Positions 18,317-29,018 of a stretch of DNA of 64,000 nucleotides are shown here, piece by piece; the first letter of the stretch is position 1, and each line of letters begins with the position of its first letter. The position numbers and the translations under genes were made by a program. The notes under the pieces were generated by a model. That model ran no database searches, was not told the DNA's origin, and was given only the letters and a program-made list of their open reading frames with translations. Source of the stretch: Sphingomonas beigongshangi (GTDB taxonomy: Bacteria > Pseudomonadota > Alphaproteobacteria > Sphingomonadales > Sphingomonadaceae); contig NZ_JADHDT010000002.1 in NCBI RefSeq assembly GCF_016820445.1, positions 186,001 to 250,000 on the forward strand, read 5' to 3'.

Positions 18317-19636
18317 TTGGCGCGTCCCCCTTCCGGAAAGAAACCCATCTCGGCCAGCAATGCCGAACCGCTCGGCACCGCGACCCGGCGGGCCGCGCTG
18401 CGCCTGCTCGACGCGGTATTGCGCCGCGGCGAACCGCTGGAGGCGGCGCTCGTCAGCGCGACGCGGCATATCTACGGCCCCGACCGGGGCCTGGCCCATG
18501 CCATCGCCGCCGAGGTGCTGCGCCGCCTGCCCGATCTCGACGCGATGATCGATTCGGTGACGGAGCGGCCGCTGCCCGACGATGCCAAGGCGCGCATGGC
18601 GCTGCGCATCGCATTGGTGCAGGCGCTCGTGCTCGGCACCCCCCATCATGCCGCCATTTCAACCGTCCTGCCGCTGGTCGACGGCGGCCCGCGCAAGCTG
18701 GTCCATGGCGTGTTCGGCGCGATCGTCCGCGCGGGCGTGCTGCTGCCCGAGACGCCGACCCTGCCGCCCGCTGTCGAGGCGCGATGGCAGACCGCCTGGG
18801 GCGAGGCGATGGTCGCGGGCGCCGAAACCGCGATCGCCGCGCCGCCGCCGCTCGATCTGACGCTCGCCGACGCCGGCGAGACCGCGCATTGGGCGCAGGT
18901 GCTGGGCGGCACAAGCCTGATGCCCGGCCATGTCCGGCTGCACGATGCGGCGCCCGTCGCCGAGCTGCCCGGCTATGCGGAAGGGCGTTGGTGGGTGCAG
19001 GACATCGCCGCCTCGATCCCTGCGCGGCTGCTCGTGGCGAATGGGCCGAGCCGCGAGGGCGCGCGTGCGATCGACCTTTGCGCCGCGCCGGGCGGCAAGA
19101 CGCTGCAACTGGCGGCGGCGGGATTTGGCGTCGCGGCGCTGGACGTATCGCCGAGCCGGATCAAGCGGCTGCGGGAGAATCTGTACCGCACGCGGCTGAA
19201 GGCGGAGGTGATCGCCGGCGACGTCCTGCTGTGGCAGCCAGACGCACCGGTCGATGCGGTGCTGATCGACGCGCCGTGCAGCGCGACGGGCATCTTCCGT
19301 CGCCATCCCGACGTGCTGTATCGCGCGCACGATCGCGTCATCGCGGAGATGGCCACGCTGCAGGCGCGTATCTTCGCGCGGGCGGCGGAGTGGGTGAAGC
19401 CGGGCGGCAGCCTGGTCTATGCGACGTGCAGCCTGGAACCCGCCGAGGGCGAGATGCAGCTGGAGCGGTTCCTCGCGGCCCGTCCGGATTATGCGATCGA
19501 TCCGCCCGACGCGACGCTGCTGCCGGAGGGCGTGCCGGTCGCGCAGGGCGGTTACGTCCGCACGCTGCCGGGCATGCTGGCGCAAGCGGGCGGATGCGAC
19601 GGCTTCTTCATCGCGCGCCTGCGGCGGCAGGAATGA
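18317..19636 (+). CDS. RsmB/NOP family rRNA cytosine-C5 methyltransferase
   Basis: About 439 residues. An N-terminal NusB-like RNA-binding domain (RRAALRLLDAVLRRGEPLEA and onward) precedes the SAM methyltransferase domain with CAAPGGKT near residue 256. DAPCSATG carries the catalytic Cys321, and YATCSLEPAEGE carries the second Cys371. This is the architecture of RsmB, which makes m5C967 in 16S rRNA. The start is uncertain: TTG 18317 is chosen because AGGA precedes it by about 8 bases and it gives (L/M)ARPPSGKKP; ATG 18257 in the same frame is an alternative. Downstream genes rpe and the heparinase-like gene follow on the same strand. Confidence 0.9.
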   Translation: MARPPSGKKPISASNAEPLGTATRRAALRLLDAVLRRGEPLEAALVSATRHIYGPDRGLAHAIAAEVLRRLPDLDAMIDSVTERPLPDDAKARMALRIALVQALVLGTPHHAAISTVLPLVDGGPRKLVHGVFGAIVRAGVLLPETPTLPPAVEARWQTAWGEAMVAGAETAIAAPPPLDLTLADAGETAHWAQVLGGTSLMPGHVRLHDAAPVAELPGYAEGRWWVQDIAASIPARLLVANGPSREGARAIDLCAAPGGKTLQLAAAGFGVAALDVSPSRIKRLRENLYRTRLKAEVIAGDVLLWQPDAPVDAVLIDAPCSATGIFRRHPDVLYRAHDRVIAEMATLQARIFARAAEWVKPGGSLVYATCSLEPAEGEMQLERFLAARPDYAIDPPDATLLPEGVPVAQGGYVRTLPGMLAQAGGCDGFFIARLRRQE

Positions 19637-19637
19637 T

Positions 19638-19662
19638 CCCTTCCGTTCCGCGTCCGGAAGGG
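19638..19662 (+). terminator. Possible hairpin terminator after the RsmB-type gene
   Basis: CCCTTCCG (19638-19645) and CGGAAGGG (19655-19662) form a perfect 8-bp stem with a 9-base loop directly after the stop codon. No T-run follows, so termination is likely weak or factor-dependent. Confidence 0.35.
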
Positions 19663-19705
19663 GAGTAGGTGTTGTAATCACCATCCCTGCGACTAGAGAG
19701 CCACC

Positions 19706-20362
19706 ATGCAGCCCGTCCGTATCGCCCCGTCGATCCTGTCCGCCGATTTCGCCAAGCTGGGCGAGGAAGTCCGCGCGATCGACGCGGCGGGGGCCGACTG
19801 GATCCATATCGACGTCATGGACGGACATTTCGTCCCCAACATCACCATCGGGCCCGCGGTGGTGAAGGCGCTACGCCCGCACACCGCCAAGCCGTTCGAC
19901 GTCCACCTGATGATCTCGCCCGTCGACGTCTATCTGGACGCCTTCGCCGAGGCGGGCGCGGACACGCTGACGGTGCATCCGGAGGCCGGCCCGCACATCC
20001 ACCGTACCGTCCAGCATATCAAGTCGCTGGGCAAGCGCGCCGGCGTCGTACTCAACCCCGCGACGCCCGCCAAGATGCTCGACTATCTGATCGACATGGT
20101 CGATCTGGTGCTGGTGATGAGCGTCAACCCCGGCTTCGGCGGCCAGAGCTTCATCGACAGCCAGCTCAAGAAGATCGCCGCGATCCGCAAGATGATCGAC
20201 ATGACCGGCCGTGCGATCGACCTGGAGGTCGACGGCGGCGTCGACGCGATCCACGCCAGGCGCTGTATCGAGGCGGGCGCGGATGCGCTGGTCGCGGGCA
20301 CAGCGGTGTTCCGCGGCGGACCCGATGCCTATGCGGCCAATATCGCGGCCCTGCGGGGATGA
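19706..20362 (+). CDS. rpe: Ribulose-phosphate 3-epimerase
   Basis: A 218-residue TIM-barrel enzyme interconverting ribulose 5-phosphate and xylulose 5-phosphate in the pentose phosphate pathway. Motifs: [16 protein letters not shown] at the N-terminus, [15 protein letters not shown] with metal-binding His and Asp, [20 protein letters not shown] and LEVDGGV. Full length. The stop overlaps the ATG of the heparinase-like gene (ATGA). Confidence 0.97.
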   Translation: MQPVRIAPSILSADFAKLGEEVRAIDAAGADWIHIDVMDGHFVPNITIGPAVVKALRPHTAKPFDVHLMISPVDVYLDAFAEAGADTLTVHPEAGPHIHRTVQHIKSLGKRAGVVLNPATPAKMLDYLIDMVDLVLVMSVNPGFGGQSFIDSQLKKIAAIRKMIDMTGRAIDLEVDGGVDAIHARRCIEAGADALVAGTAVFRGGPDAYAANIAALRG

Positions 20363-22095
20363 GCGACGCGCTGCCGCCGAACCTGGCGCCCGACTCGATC
20401 CAGGAAGGCCGACGGCTGATGCGCGTCGGCGGCGACAAGGGTCTGAGCCTTGCCGAACGGCTGAGCGAGCATTTCCACCGGCTGACGTGGCGCACGCCGA
20501 TCCATGCGATGCGGCTGAGGGGGCGTTACCCGCTCAAGCTGATCGCCGTGCCCGACGATCCCGTGATGGGCGACGCGAAGCGCGGCCAGGCGCTGCTGCG
20601 CGGCGAGATCGCCTTCCGCGGCGAGGCGCATCCGATCGACGCGCTCGATTTCCGCCGGCGTGACTGGGGCAAGCCGTTCGCGGAATATGTGCATAGCTTC
20701 GCCTGGTTGCGTGACCTGTCCACCGTCGCGACGCGGGCGCAGGGATCTCCCGTCGCCGAGCACCTCATGGGGCGCTGGCTCGCCGACTATGCGGACAAGG
20801 TCGACGCGCTGGCGTGGCGCCCCGACCTGTGGGGACGGCGCATTCTTTACTGGACCGCGCACGCGCCGCTGATCCTGTCGTCGACCGATCTCGTCTATCG
20901 CTCCAGCGTCCTCAACACGCTGGCCCGCGGCGCGCGCCATCTCGACCGCGGTGCGGACAAGGCCGCGCCGGGTGCGCCGCGCGTCGCCGCCTGGTGCGGC
21001 GTCGTCGCGGCGGGGCTGCTGATCCCCGGTGGCGACCCGCGCAAGGATTTCGGCGAAGCGGGATTGGCGCGCGCGCTGCAGACCGGCCTGACGGAGGACG
21101 GCGGCTCGGTATCGCGCAGCCCCGCGATGCTGCTCGATACGATCCAGCTGATCGCCACCCTGCGCGAAGTCTATGCCGCGCGCCGGGAACCCTTGTTCGC
21201 GCCGGCCGAGGCAGCGCTGACCCGCATGGTGCCCGCGCTGCTCGGGGTGATGCACGGCGACCGGGCGCTTTCGAGCTGGCAGGGCGGCGGACCCGCCACC
21301 GCGGAGCAGATCGCGGCGGTGATCGACGCGAGCGGCGTGCGCACCCGCCCCCTGCGCCAGGCGCGCGACTGGGGCTATCAGCGGCTGGCGGCGGGTACGG
21401 CGGTGCTGATCGTCGATGCCGCGCCGCCGCCGGTGGCCAAGATGGTGGCGGGGGGCTGCGCCTCCACGCTTGCCTTCGAATTCTCCGACGGGCCGGCGCG
21501 CATCGTGGTCAACTGCGGCGGCGCGCGCGCGTCGGTGGCGCAGCTGCCGGCATCCCTCGCCGAGGCGCTGCGGACCACGGCGGCGCATGCGACGCTGACC
21601 CTGTCCGACAGCAACTCGACCGCGATCCTGAGCGACGGCACGCTGGGCCGCGGCGTCGCCGAGGTCGAGCTGAGCCGGCAGGAATCCGACACCGCGAGCC
21701 GGATCGAGGCGAGCCACGACGGCTATGTCCGCCGCTGGGGCTTCGTCCATCGCCGCCAGCTCATGCTGACGGGTGACGGGCGCGAGCTGCGCGGCGAGGA
21801 CGCGCTGCTGCCGCAGGGACGCAAGCGCAAGAGCGGCAACACCGGCTTTGCGATCCGCTTTCATCTGGGCGCCGGGGTGGAGGCGTCAGCGACCGCAGAC
21901 GGCCTGGCGGCGATCCTGCGCCTGCCCGGCGGCGCGCTGTGGCAGTTCCGCTGCCGCGGCGGCGCGCTCGGCATCGAGGACTCGCTGTGGATCGACGGCG
22001 ACGGGCGGCCGGTGACGACGCAGCAGCTGGTGGTGACGGGCGAAGCGCCCGCTGGCGGCGCCAACGTCAGCTGGGCGCTGAAGCGCGCGATCTGA
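20359..22095 (+). CDS. Heparinase II/III family protein
   Basis: A 578-residue protein with the alpha-helical toroid of the heparinase II/III fold in its N-terminal part ([17 protein letters not shown], then ISRSP-like [20 protein letters not shown]) and a C-terminal beta-sheet domain (ISHDGY-like [18 protein letters not shown] near residue 450). Family members are polysaccharide lyases acting on uronic-acid glycans. No signal peptide is visible, so a cytoplasmic or non-classical location is suggested. Only rpe and purH are neighbours, with no other polysaccharide genes, so the substrate cannot be inferred. The ATG overlaps the rpe stop. Confidence 0.85.
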   Translation: MSDALPPNLAPDSIQEGRRLMRVGGDKGLSLAERLSEHFHRLTWRTPIHAMRLRGRYPLKLIAVPDDPVMGDAKRGQALLRGEIAFRGEAHPIDALDFRRRDWGKPFAEYVHSFAWLRDLSTVATRAQGSPVAEHLMGRWLADYADKVDALAWRPDLWGRRILYWTAHAPLILSSTDLVYRSSVLNTLARGARHLDRGADKAAPGAPRVAAWCGVVAAGLLIPGGDPRKDFGEAGLARALQTGLTEDGGSVSRSPAMLLDTIQLIATLREVYAARREPLFAPAEAALTRMVPALLGVMHGDRALSSWQGGGPATAEQIAAVIDASGVRTRPLRQARDWGYQRLAAGTAVLIVDAAPPPVAKMVAGGCASTLAFEFSDGPARIVVNCGGARASVAQLPASLAEALRTTAAHATLTLSDSNSTAILSDGTLGRGVAEVELSRQESDTASRIEASHDGYVRRWGFVHRRQLMLTGDGRELRGEDALLPQGRKRKSGNTGFAIRFHLGAGVEASATADGLAAILRLPGGALWQFRCRGGALGIEDSLWIDGDGRPVTTQQLVVTGEAPAGGANVSWALKRAI

Positions 22096-22255
22096 ACGGC
22101 GAGCGCTGTGGTTCCCGTCCGGCCCGACCGACGGTGATGCCGGCTGGCCCCACGGAGAGCCGATCGGAGATCGTCGGGCGCAACTCGCATCTGTTCCCGC
22201 GTCCCATCCCCCGCTAGGGGAGCGCGCACGTTTCCTCCCCCCGAGAAGGCCTCTC

Positions 22256-23818
22256 ATGTCGACGATCCGCATCCGCCGCGCCCTGCTGTCCGTATCCGAC
22301 AAGACGGGCGTCGTCGATCTGGCACGCGGTCTCGCGGCCAAGGGTGTCGAGCTGGTTTCGACCGGCGGTACCGCGAAAACGCTTCGCGAGGCGGGTCTGG
22401 ACGTGCGCGACGTCAGCGACCTCACCGGCTTTCCGGAGATGATGGATGGCCGCGTCAAGACGCTGCACCCGATGGTCCATGGCGGCCTGCTCGCGGTGCG
22501 CGACGATCCCGACCATGCCGCGGCGATGGCGGCGCACGGCATCGGCGCGATCGATCTGGTCGTGGTCAACCTCTATCCGTTCGAGGCGACGGTCGCCCGC
22601 GGCGCCGACCGCGATACGGTGATCGAGAACATCGACATCGGCGGCCCGAGCATGGTGCGCTCGGCGGCGAAGAACCATGCCTATGTCGCGATAGTCACCG
22701 ATCCGGCGGACTATGCCGCCCTGGAGGCGGGGGAGACGACGTTGGACCAGCGGCGCGTCTTTGCGGCGAAGGCTTTCGCCGCGACGGCGGCCTATGACGG
22801 TGCCATCGCGCGCTGGTTCGGCACGGTCGACCAGGGCGAGGCGTTCCCGCCGGTCCTGCCCGTGACGCTGAAGCGCGCGGCGTCGCTGCGCTATGGCGAG
22901 AACCCGCACCAGTCGGCGGCCTTCTACACCGCCAACGACGGCGTGGCCGGCATCGGCCAGGCCCGGCAGGTGCAGGGCAAGGACCTTTCCTACAACAATC
23001 TAAACGACGCCGACGCGGCGCTGGAACTCGTCGCCGAGTTCCGCGAGGCGGCGCCCACCTGCGTGATCGTCAAGCACGCCAATCCCTGCGGCGTGGCGAC
23101 CGCGGCAAGTCTCGAGCAGGCCTATGCCGAGGCCTTCGCCTGCGACACGGTGTCGGCGTTCGGCGGCATCATCGCGGTCAATCGCCCGCTCGACGCCGCG
23201 ACGGCCAGGGCGATCACCGGCATTTTCACCGAGGTCGTCGTGGCACCGGACGCGGACGAGGAGGCGCTGGCCCTGTTCGCGGCCAAGAAGAACCTCCGCC
23301 TGCTGCTGACCGGCGACCTGCCCGACGCGCGGCGCGCGGGACTGTTCGCCAAGTCGATCGCGGGCGGCTGGCTGGTACAGGACCGCGATGCTGGTGTTCC
23401 GGGCGAGCTGAAGGTCGTCACCCGGCGGCAGCCGACCGCGCGGGAACTGGCCGATTGCCGCTTTGCCTGGACGGTGGCCAAGCACGTCAAGTCGAATGCG
23501 ATCGTCTATGCGAAGGATGGTGCGACCGCGGGCATAGGTGCCGGCCAGATGAACCGGCTCGAGTCGGCGCGCATCGCCGCATGGAAGGCGAAGGATGCGG
23601 CCGACAAGGCGGGCTGGTCCGAACCGCGCACGATCGGATCGGCGGTGGCGTCGGATGCCTTCTTCCCCTTTGCCGATGGGTTGATGGCGGCGGTGGAGGC
23701 GGGCGCGACCGCGGTGATCCAGCCGGGCGGCTCGATCCGCGACGACGAGGTGATCGCCGCCGCCGATGCGGCGGGCCTGGCGATGGTCTTCACCGGCATG
23801 CGGCACTTCCGCCACTAG
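22256..23818 (+). CDS. purH: Bifunctional AICAR transformylase / IMP cyclohydrolase
   Basis: A 520-residue enzyme for the last two steps of purine synthesis: formylation of AICAR and ring closure to IMP. The N-terminal MGS-like cyclohydrolase domain has [22 protein letters not shown] and [10 protein letters not shown] (68-77). The transformylase domain has LRYGENPHQ near 212, [13 protein letters not shown] near 261 and the C-terminal [10 protein letters not shown]. Length and domain order are normal. The 160 bases upstream show no riboswitch-like fold that I recognise. Confidence 0.98.
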   Translation: MSTIRIRRALLSVSDKTGVVDLARGLAAKGVELVSTGGTAKTLREAGLDVRDVSDLTGFPEMMDGRVKTLHPMVHGGLLAVRDDPDHAAAMAAHGIGAIDLVVVNLYPFEATVARGADRDTVIENIDIGGPSMVRSAAKNHAYVAIVTDPADYAALEAGETTLDQRRVFAAKAFAATAAYDGAIARWFGTVDQGEAFPPVLPVTLKRAASLRYGENPHQSAAFYTANDGVAGIGQARQVQGKDLSYNNLNDADAALELVAEFREAAPTCVIVKHANPCGVATAASLEQAYAEAFACDTVSAFGGIIAVNRPLDAATARAITGIFTEVVVAPDADEEALALFAAKKNLRLLLTGDLPDARRAGLFAKSIAGGWLVQDRDAGVPGELKVVTRRQPTARELADCRFAWTVAKHVKSNAIVYAKDGATAGIGAGQMNRLESARIAAWKAKDAADKAGWSEPRTIGSAVASDAFFPFADGLMAAVEAGATAVIQPGGSIRDDEVIAAADAAGLAMVFTGMRHFRH

Positions 23819-23820
23819 AA

Positions 23821-23859
23821 TTTGATCCACGTACGCGGAAGCGGTACCGGCCCTCACCC
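23821..23859. repeat. Dispersed intergenic repeat, copy at purH 3' end
   Basis: TTTGATCCACGTACGCGGAA followed by GCGGTACCGGCCCTCACCC begins 2 bases after the purH stop. It matches the copy after parB (63041-63079) at all but a few positions and fills the convergent gap between purH and the MFS gene. Confidence 0.6.
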
Positions 23860-23874
23860 CGCCCGGGGAGGACG

Positions 23875-25110
23875 TCAGGCCTCGACGGGAGAAACCCCGG
23901 TCTCCTCGGGATCGGGCAATGGCGGGACGCGCGCGAGCCACGCGCCGCCTGCCAGCGCCAGCAGCGCGAGGATGCCGCAGAACAGCGTGACGCCAGGCCA
24001 GCCGCGATGCGTCCAGGCGAGGCCGCCCGCCGACCCCAGCACGCTCGAGCCGAGATAATAGAAGAAGAGGTAGAGGGCCGCCGCCTGGCCGCGCTGGCTG
24101 CGCGCGCGGCGGCCGACCCAGGCGCTGGCGATCGAATGCGCACCGAAGAAGCCGATCGTCACGAGCGCGATGCCCGCGACGACGAGCGGTAGCGGGCGCG
24201 CCGCCCCGATCGCGAGACCGGCGAGCAGCAACACGACCGGGATCCAGAACATCCGCCGCCGGCCGATGCGTCCCGCCTGGGTGCCGAACCAGGCCGAGCT
24301 CAGCGATCCCAATATGTAGAGAAGGAACACGGCGCCGACCGCCGCCTGGCTGAGCGCATAGGGCGGCGCGACGAGACGGAACCCGGCATAATTGTAGACG
24401 GTGACGAACACGCCCATCAGCACGAACGCCTCGGCATAGAGCACGGGCAGCGCCGCGTCGCGGACGAGCGCAAGCAGCCCGCCGCCGACCCGCCCACCCG
24501 GTACGAACCCGCGCGACGCGGGTGCGAGGCGACGGAACGTCTCCGCCATCAGAAGGCCGGCGATGCCCACCGCCGCCAGGGCCCAGCGCCAGCCGGCCAC
24601 GTCGGAAACCAGGCTGGCGACCAGCCGCCCGCCCATGCCGCCGATGCCGCTGCCCGCAATGTACAGCCCCATCGCCGCGCCGACGGAGTCGGCATGCACT
24701 TCCTCGGAGACATAGGCCATCGCCACCGCCGGCACGCCGGCGAGCGCAAGACCGGTGAGCAGCCGCAGCGCGAGCAGGCCGTGCCAGCCCGGTACGAGCC
24801 CGGCGGCGAGCGTCAGCGCACCCGCCGCGAACATCGCCCCGATCATGATCGGCCGGCGACCGACCCGGTCGCTGATGATGCCGGCGAACAGGATGCCGAT
24901 CGCCAGCGGCCCGGTCGCCAGCGATACGGCGAGCGACGCGCCCTCCGCGCTCAGCCGATAGTCGCGCGCGAACAAAGGCAGCAGCGGCTGCACCGCATAG
25001 AGCAGCGAAAAGGTCGAGAATCCCGCGAAGAGCATCGCCAGGGTCAGGTGACGATAGGCGGCGCTGCCCTGGCGATGAAGGTCAGAAGCCGGAGAGGAAG
25101 GCCGCGACAT
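23875..25110 (-). CDS. MFS transporter
   Basis: A 411-residue protein with about 12 hydrophobic helices. LLFARDYRLS-like LLPLFARDYRLSAEGASLAV and the motif-A loop GIISDRVGRRPIMIGA (between helices 2 and 3) identify the major facilitator superfamily; a second loop GRIGRRRMFW follows the sixth helix pair. It resembles the YnfM/drug:proton antiporter type, but the substrate is not readable. The ATG at 25110 (MSRPSSPASDLHRQG) overlaps the upstream HDAC-like gene by 29 bases; ATG 25134 is an alternative. Last gene of the leftward chain. Confidence 0.85.
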   Translation of the reverse strand: MSRPSSPASDLHRQGSAAYRHLTLAMLFAGFSTFSLLYAVQPLLPLFARDYRLSAEGASLAVSLATGPLAIGILFAGIISDRVGRRPIMIGAMFAAGALTLAAGLVPGWHGLLALRLLTGLALAGVPAVAMAYVSEEVHADSVGAAMGLYIAGSGIGGMGGRLVASLVSDVAGWRWALAAVGIAGLLMAETFRRLAPASRGFVPGGRVGGGLLALVRDAALPVLYAEAFVLMGVFVTVYNYAGFRLVAPPYALSQAAVGAVFLLYILGSLSSAWFGTQAGRIGRRRMFWIPVVLLLAGLAIGAARPLPLVVAGIALVTIGFFGAHSIASAWVGRRARSQRGQAAALYLFFYYLGSSVLGSAGGLAWTHRGWPGVTLFCGILALLALAGGAWLARVPPLPDPEETGVSPVEA

Positions 25111-26086
25111 TGGTGCCGAGCGCGTCGACGGCATATCCGCCCTCCATGATGATCGCCGTCGGCCAGCCGAACGCGGCGATGTCCGATGCGATCCCCCGAT
25201 AGTCCCCGGTCGCGATGCGGAAGGCGGAGATCGGGTCGCCCTCCCACGTGTCCGCGCCGAAGCTGACGATCAGCAAGCCCGGGTCGAAGTCCGCGATGGC
25301 CTTCAGCGCCCGATCCTGCGCGGCGCGAAACGCCGCTCCGTCGGTCCCGCGCGGCAACGGCAGATTGCGCGTCGTGCCGAAGCCGTCGCCTTCCCCGTGC
25401 TCGTCGGCATGCCCCCAGTAGAAGGGAAAATCGGTCGCGGGATCGGCGTGCAGCGACGCGTAGAAGACGTCGCCCCGGCGCCAGAAGATGTCCTGCGTGC
25501 CGTTGCCGTGATGATAGTCGATGTCGAGGATCGCCACGCGCGCAACCCCCGCATCGCGCGCCGACTGTGCCGCGATCGCGGCGTGGTTGAGGTAGCAATA
25601 GCCGCCGCAATAATCCGGACCGGCATGATGACCCGGCGGGCGGCAGAGCGCGAAGGCGGCCCGCTCCCCCGCCAGCACCGCGCGCGTCGCGGCCAGCGCG
25701 GCCTGTGCGCTGCCGTAGGTGGCGGCCCAGGTATCGGGCGTCACCGGCGTGACGCTGTCCATCGCATGCGCGCCGAGCAGCGCATCGACGCGAGTCAACG
25801 ACAATGGTCGACGACCGACGACCGGAAAGGCGTAGGGGATCGCGTCGCCGGCACGCCCCGCCTCGCGCCAGAGCCGGGGAACGTCGCGTAGCATCGCGCA
25901 ATAGGCGGGCGAATGCACGGCGTGGATCGGATCGATCCCCGCATCGTCGGGCTGCTGCGTCGGGCCGATGACGGCGAGGATGTTGGCGATCCGCCCGGGA
26001 ACCTCGGCATGCGGTGCGAGCGCGCCGTTGTGGAATTCGTGTGTCGGCGCGTGGAGCGCCTGGTCGGGGTGGTGGAAGATTTTCAT
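25082..26086 (-). CDS. Histone deacetylase-like / acetylpolyamine amidohydrolase family protein
   Basis: A 334-residue zinc hydrolase of the arginase/deacetylase fold. Active-site signatures are RPPGHHAGPDYCGGYCYLN (tandem His), DIDYHHGNGTQDIF (zinc Asp/His) and MEGGYAVDALG. The substrate in bacteria is usually an acetylated polyamine or small acetyl-amine rather than protein; which one is not decidable here. Its ATG at 26086 overlaps the nhaA stop (ATGA), and its 3' end overlaps the MFS start, suggesting coupled expression of all three. Confidence 0.92.
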   Translation of the reverse strand: MKIFHHPDQALHAPTHEFHNGALAPHAEVPGRIANILAVIGPTQQPDDAGIDPIHAVHSPAYCAMLRDVPRLWREAGRAGDAIPYAFPVVGRRPLSLTRVDALLGAHAMDSVTPVTPDTWAATYGSAQAALAATRAVLAGERAAFALCRPPGHHAGPDYCGGYCYLNHAAIAAQSARDAGVARVAILDIDYHHGNGTQDIFWRRGDVFYASLHADPATDFPFYWGHADEHGEGDGFGTTRNLPLPRGTDGAAFRAAQDRALKAIADFDPGLLIVSFGADTWEGDPISAFRIATGDYRGIASDIAAFGWPTAIIMEGGYAVDALGTNVAAFLSGF

Positions 26087-27282
26087 GCGTCCCGTCTCCG
26101 CGCCGTGGCGAGCAGCGCCATGCCGGCGAGCGCGGAAGCGATCGACCCGGCAAGCACGCCGACCTTGACCCGGTCGAGCAGCGCCGGGTCGGTAAAGGCC
26201 AGGCCCCCGATGAACAGGCTCATCGTGAACCCGATGCCTGCAACCAGCGCCATCCCATAGAGCTGGCGCCACGACACACCGTGCGGGCGGCGCGCGATGC
26301 GGAGCCGGTCCGCAAGCCAGATCGCGGCGAAGATCCCCGCCTGTTTGCCGACGAACAGGCCCAGCGCGATGCCGAGCACGAGCGGCTCGACAAGCGTCGC
26401 CAGACTGGTGTTCGCGAGCGGCACGCCGGCATTGGCAAGGCCGAACAGCGGCACGACGACGAACGCGACCCAGGGCGACAGCGCGTGCTCGAGCCGATGC
26501 AGCGGCGACCCGCGATGATCGGCCGCATCGGACGTCGCGCGGAAGGGGATCAGCGCGGCGGTCGCGACGCCCGCGATGGTCGCGTGGATGCCCGACATGA
26601 AGATCGCGAGCCACAGCGCCGCGAAGCCGAGCAGATAGGGCCACAAGGTCAGGACGCCACGCCGGTTCAGGACGTACAGCCCGGCGACCGTGGCGGCCGC
26701 GACGCCAAGCGCCATCGCATCGACGTGATCGGTATAGGCGACCGCGATGATCGCGACCGCGCCCATGTCATCGACGATCGCGATCGTCGCGAGGAGCAGC
26801 TTGAGCTGTGGCGGCACGCGCGGCCCGAGCAAGGCGAGCGCGCCGATCGCGAAGGCTATGTCGGTCGCGGCGGGAATCGCCCAGCCGGGCTGCAGGGCCC
26901 GGTCGGACCCGGTCACCGCCAGAAACACGAGCGCAGGCACGATCATGCCCGCCGCGGCGGCCAGGAACGGCAGGCGCCGATCGGCGGCGCTGGCGAGCTG
27001 GCCGTCGACCAGCTCGCGCTTGATCTCCAGGCCGACGAGCAGGAAGAAGACGGCCATCAGCCCGTCGTTGATCCAGAGATGCACCGTCATCGCCCCGTGC
27101 TCGGGCGACAGCAGCGGGCCGGTCCTGAGGTCGAGCAGAGCGGCATAGCCGGGGGCGGTCGCGGGCACGTTGGCCAGGATCAAGGCTATGGCCGCCGCCG
27201 CGATCAGGATGATGCCCGCCGCCGCCTCGCTGGACAGAAACGTGCGCAGCGCCGATCGCGCCCGGTGGGGCAGAATGCTCAT
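26083..27282 (-). CDS. nhaA: Na+/H+ antiporter NhaA
   Basis: A 399-residue inner-membrane antiporter that expels sodium in exchange for protons. Family marks are AGIILIAAAAIALILAN at helix I, IPAATDIAFAIGALALLG (Asp of the helix IV crossing) and IAIVDDMGAVAI, the Asp-Asp ion-binding pair of helix V. Length is standard. Upstream on the same strand is lysS, 96 bases away; downstream the HDAC-like gene overlaps. Confidence 0.96.
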   Translation of the reverse strand: MSILPHRARSALRTFLSSEAAAGIILIAAAAIALILANVPATAPGYAALLDLRTGPLLSPEHGAMTVHLWINDGLMAVFFLLVGLEIKRELVDGQLASAADRRLPFLAAAAGMIVPALVFLAVTGSDRALQPGWAIPAATDIAFAIGALALLGPRVPPQLKLLLATIAIVDDMGAVAIIAVAYTDHVDAMALGVAAATVAGLYVLNRRGVLTLWPYLLGFAALWLAIFMSGIHATIAGVATAALIPFRATSDAADHRGSPLHRLEHALSPWVAFVVVPLFGLANAGVPLANTSLATLVEPLVLGIALGLFVGKQAGIFAAIWLADRLRIARRPHGVSWRQLYGMALVAGIGFTMSLFIGGLAFTDPALLDRVKVGVLAGSIASALAGMALLATARRRDA

Positions 27283-27378
27283 CTTCCCCCGGGTACCGGC
27301 TTCGCGGGCGGAGGCAAGTCCAACCCGCGCCGGGCCCGTATCCGCGCAAGCGACCGAACCGCGCGCGACGGCTGCGGG

Positions 27379-28959
27379 TCAGGCCGCTTTGGTCAGCGCC
27401 TCCGCAATCAGCTTGCGGCTGTTCGCGACGCCATAGAGCGCGATGAAGCTGCCCATGCGCGGACCCTGGCTGGAGCCTAGCAGCGTTTCGTACAGCGCCT
27501 TGAACCAGTCGCGCAGCTCGGCGAAGCCCGCCGTCTTGCCGATCTCGTACACGATGTTCTGAATGTCCTCCGCCCCCGCGCCCTCGGGCAGCGCGGCGAG
27601 GTCGGCATCGAGCCGGCGCAGCGCCTCGATCTCCATCCCCTCGGGGGCGCGCCGGTGCAGCGTCGGCGCGACGAAGTCGCGGGCATAGGCCAGCGCATGG
27701 CCGATCAGCCGGTCGAGCGCGGGATAACGCTCCGGCGTCGCGTCGCCGACGTAATTGGCCAGATAGCCCCAAACCTGCTCGCGAGTCGCATCGCCGCCCA
27801 TCACGCCGACGAGGTTGAGCAACAGACCGAAGGTGACGGGCAGCGCTTCCGCCGGAACCTCGCCGGCATGGATATGATGCACCGGATTCCCGAGCTTCTG
27901 CGCGAGCGGCTGATTGGGGTAGTTGCCGCGGAACTGCCAATAGTCGTCGACCGCGCGCGGGATGACGCCGAAATGCAGCTGCTTCGCCTTCTTCGGCTCG
28001 CGATAGGCGAAGAAGGCCAGGCTCTCCTCCGGACCATAGGTCAGCCACTGGTCGATCGACAGGCCGTTGCCCTTCGACTTGGAGATCTTCTCGCCCTTTT
28101 CGTCGAGGAACATCTCGTAGTTGAAACCTTCGGGCGGGCGGCCGCCGAGCACGCGCGCGATCTTGGACGACTGGACGACCGAATCGATCAGGTCCTTGCC
28201 CGCCATCTCGTAATCGACGTCGAGCGCGACCCAGCGCATCGCCCAATCGACCTTCCACTGCAGCTTCGACAACCCGCCCAGCGCCGACTGGACGACCCGC
28301 TCGCCGCTCTCGTCGACGAAGGCGATCGTGCCGGCTTCGGCGTCGACGACCTCGACCGGCACCTGCAGCACGACGCCGGTGACGGGACTGATCGGCAGGA
28401 TCGGCGAATAGGTGGCGCGCCGTTCGCTGCGCAGCGTCGGCAGCATCACGTCCATGATGCCCTGATAGTGACGCAGCACGCCCTTCAGCGCGTCGTCGAA
28501 GCGCCCGGACGTATAATAGTCGGTCGACGAGGCGAATTCGTAGTCGAAGCCGTAACGGTCGAGAAACGCACGCAACATCGCGTTGTTGTGCGCGGCGAAG
28601 CTGTCGAACTTGCCGAACGGATCGGGGATGCGCGTCAGCGGCTTGCCGAGATGCTCGGCGAGCATCGCGCCGTTGGGCACGTTGTCGGGCACCTTGCGCA
28701 GCCCGTCCATGTCGTCGCTGAACGCGATCAGACGCGTCGGCTGGTCGCTCAATTCCTTGAAGGCATTGCGCACCATCGTCGTGCGCAGGACTTCGTTGAA
28801 CGTGCCGATGTGCGGTAGACCCGACGGGCCATAGCCGGTTTCGAACAGGATCGGCGCGCCACCGGGCTTGCCGTCCGGCCACCGCTTGAGAAGCTTGCGC
28901 GCCTCTTCATAGGGCCAGGCCTTGGATGCGAGCGCGATGGTGCGAAGGTCGTCGGTCAT
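27379..28959 (-). CDS. lysS: Lysyl-tRNA synthetase, class I
   Basis: A 526-residue class I LysRS, the archaeal-type enzyme found in most alphaproteobacteria in place of the class II form. The HIGH-type motif reads PHIGTF (residues 49-54) and the KMSKS-type motif KISKS (291-295). The C-terminal helical anticodon-binding part contains [18 protein letters not shown]. Full length, no disruption. Confidence 0.97.
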   Translation of the reverse strand: MTDDLRTIALASKAWPYEEARKLLKRWPDGKPGGAPILFETGYGPSGLPHIGTFNEVLRTTMVRNAFKELSDQPTRLIAFSDDMDGLRKVPDNVPNGAMLAEHLGKPLTRIPDPFGKFDSFAAHNNAMLRAFLDRYGFDYEFASSTDYYTSGRFDDALKGVLRHYQGIMDVMLPTLRSERRATYSPILPISPVTGVVLQVPVEVVDAEAGTIAFVDESGERVVQSALGGLSKLQWKVDWAMRWVALDVDYEMAGKDLIDSVVQSSKIARVLGGRPPEGFNYEMFLDEKGEKISKSKGNGLSIDQWLTYGPEESLAFFAYREPKKAKQLHFGVIPRAVDDYWQFRGNYPNQPLAQKLGNPVHHIHAGEVPAEALPVTFGLLLNLVGVMGGDATREQVWGYLANYVGDATPERYPALDRLIGHALAYARDFVAPTLHRRAPEGMEIEALRRLDADLAALPEGAGAEDIQNIVYEIGKTAGFAELRDWFKALYETLLGSSQGPRMGSFIALYGVANSRKLIAEALTKAA

Positions 28960-29018
28960 GATGCGCCGGGGGACTAAGCCCCCGACGCGGTCACGGCAAC
29001 GCCGGAGTTTTCAGCCGC

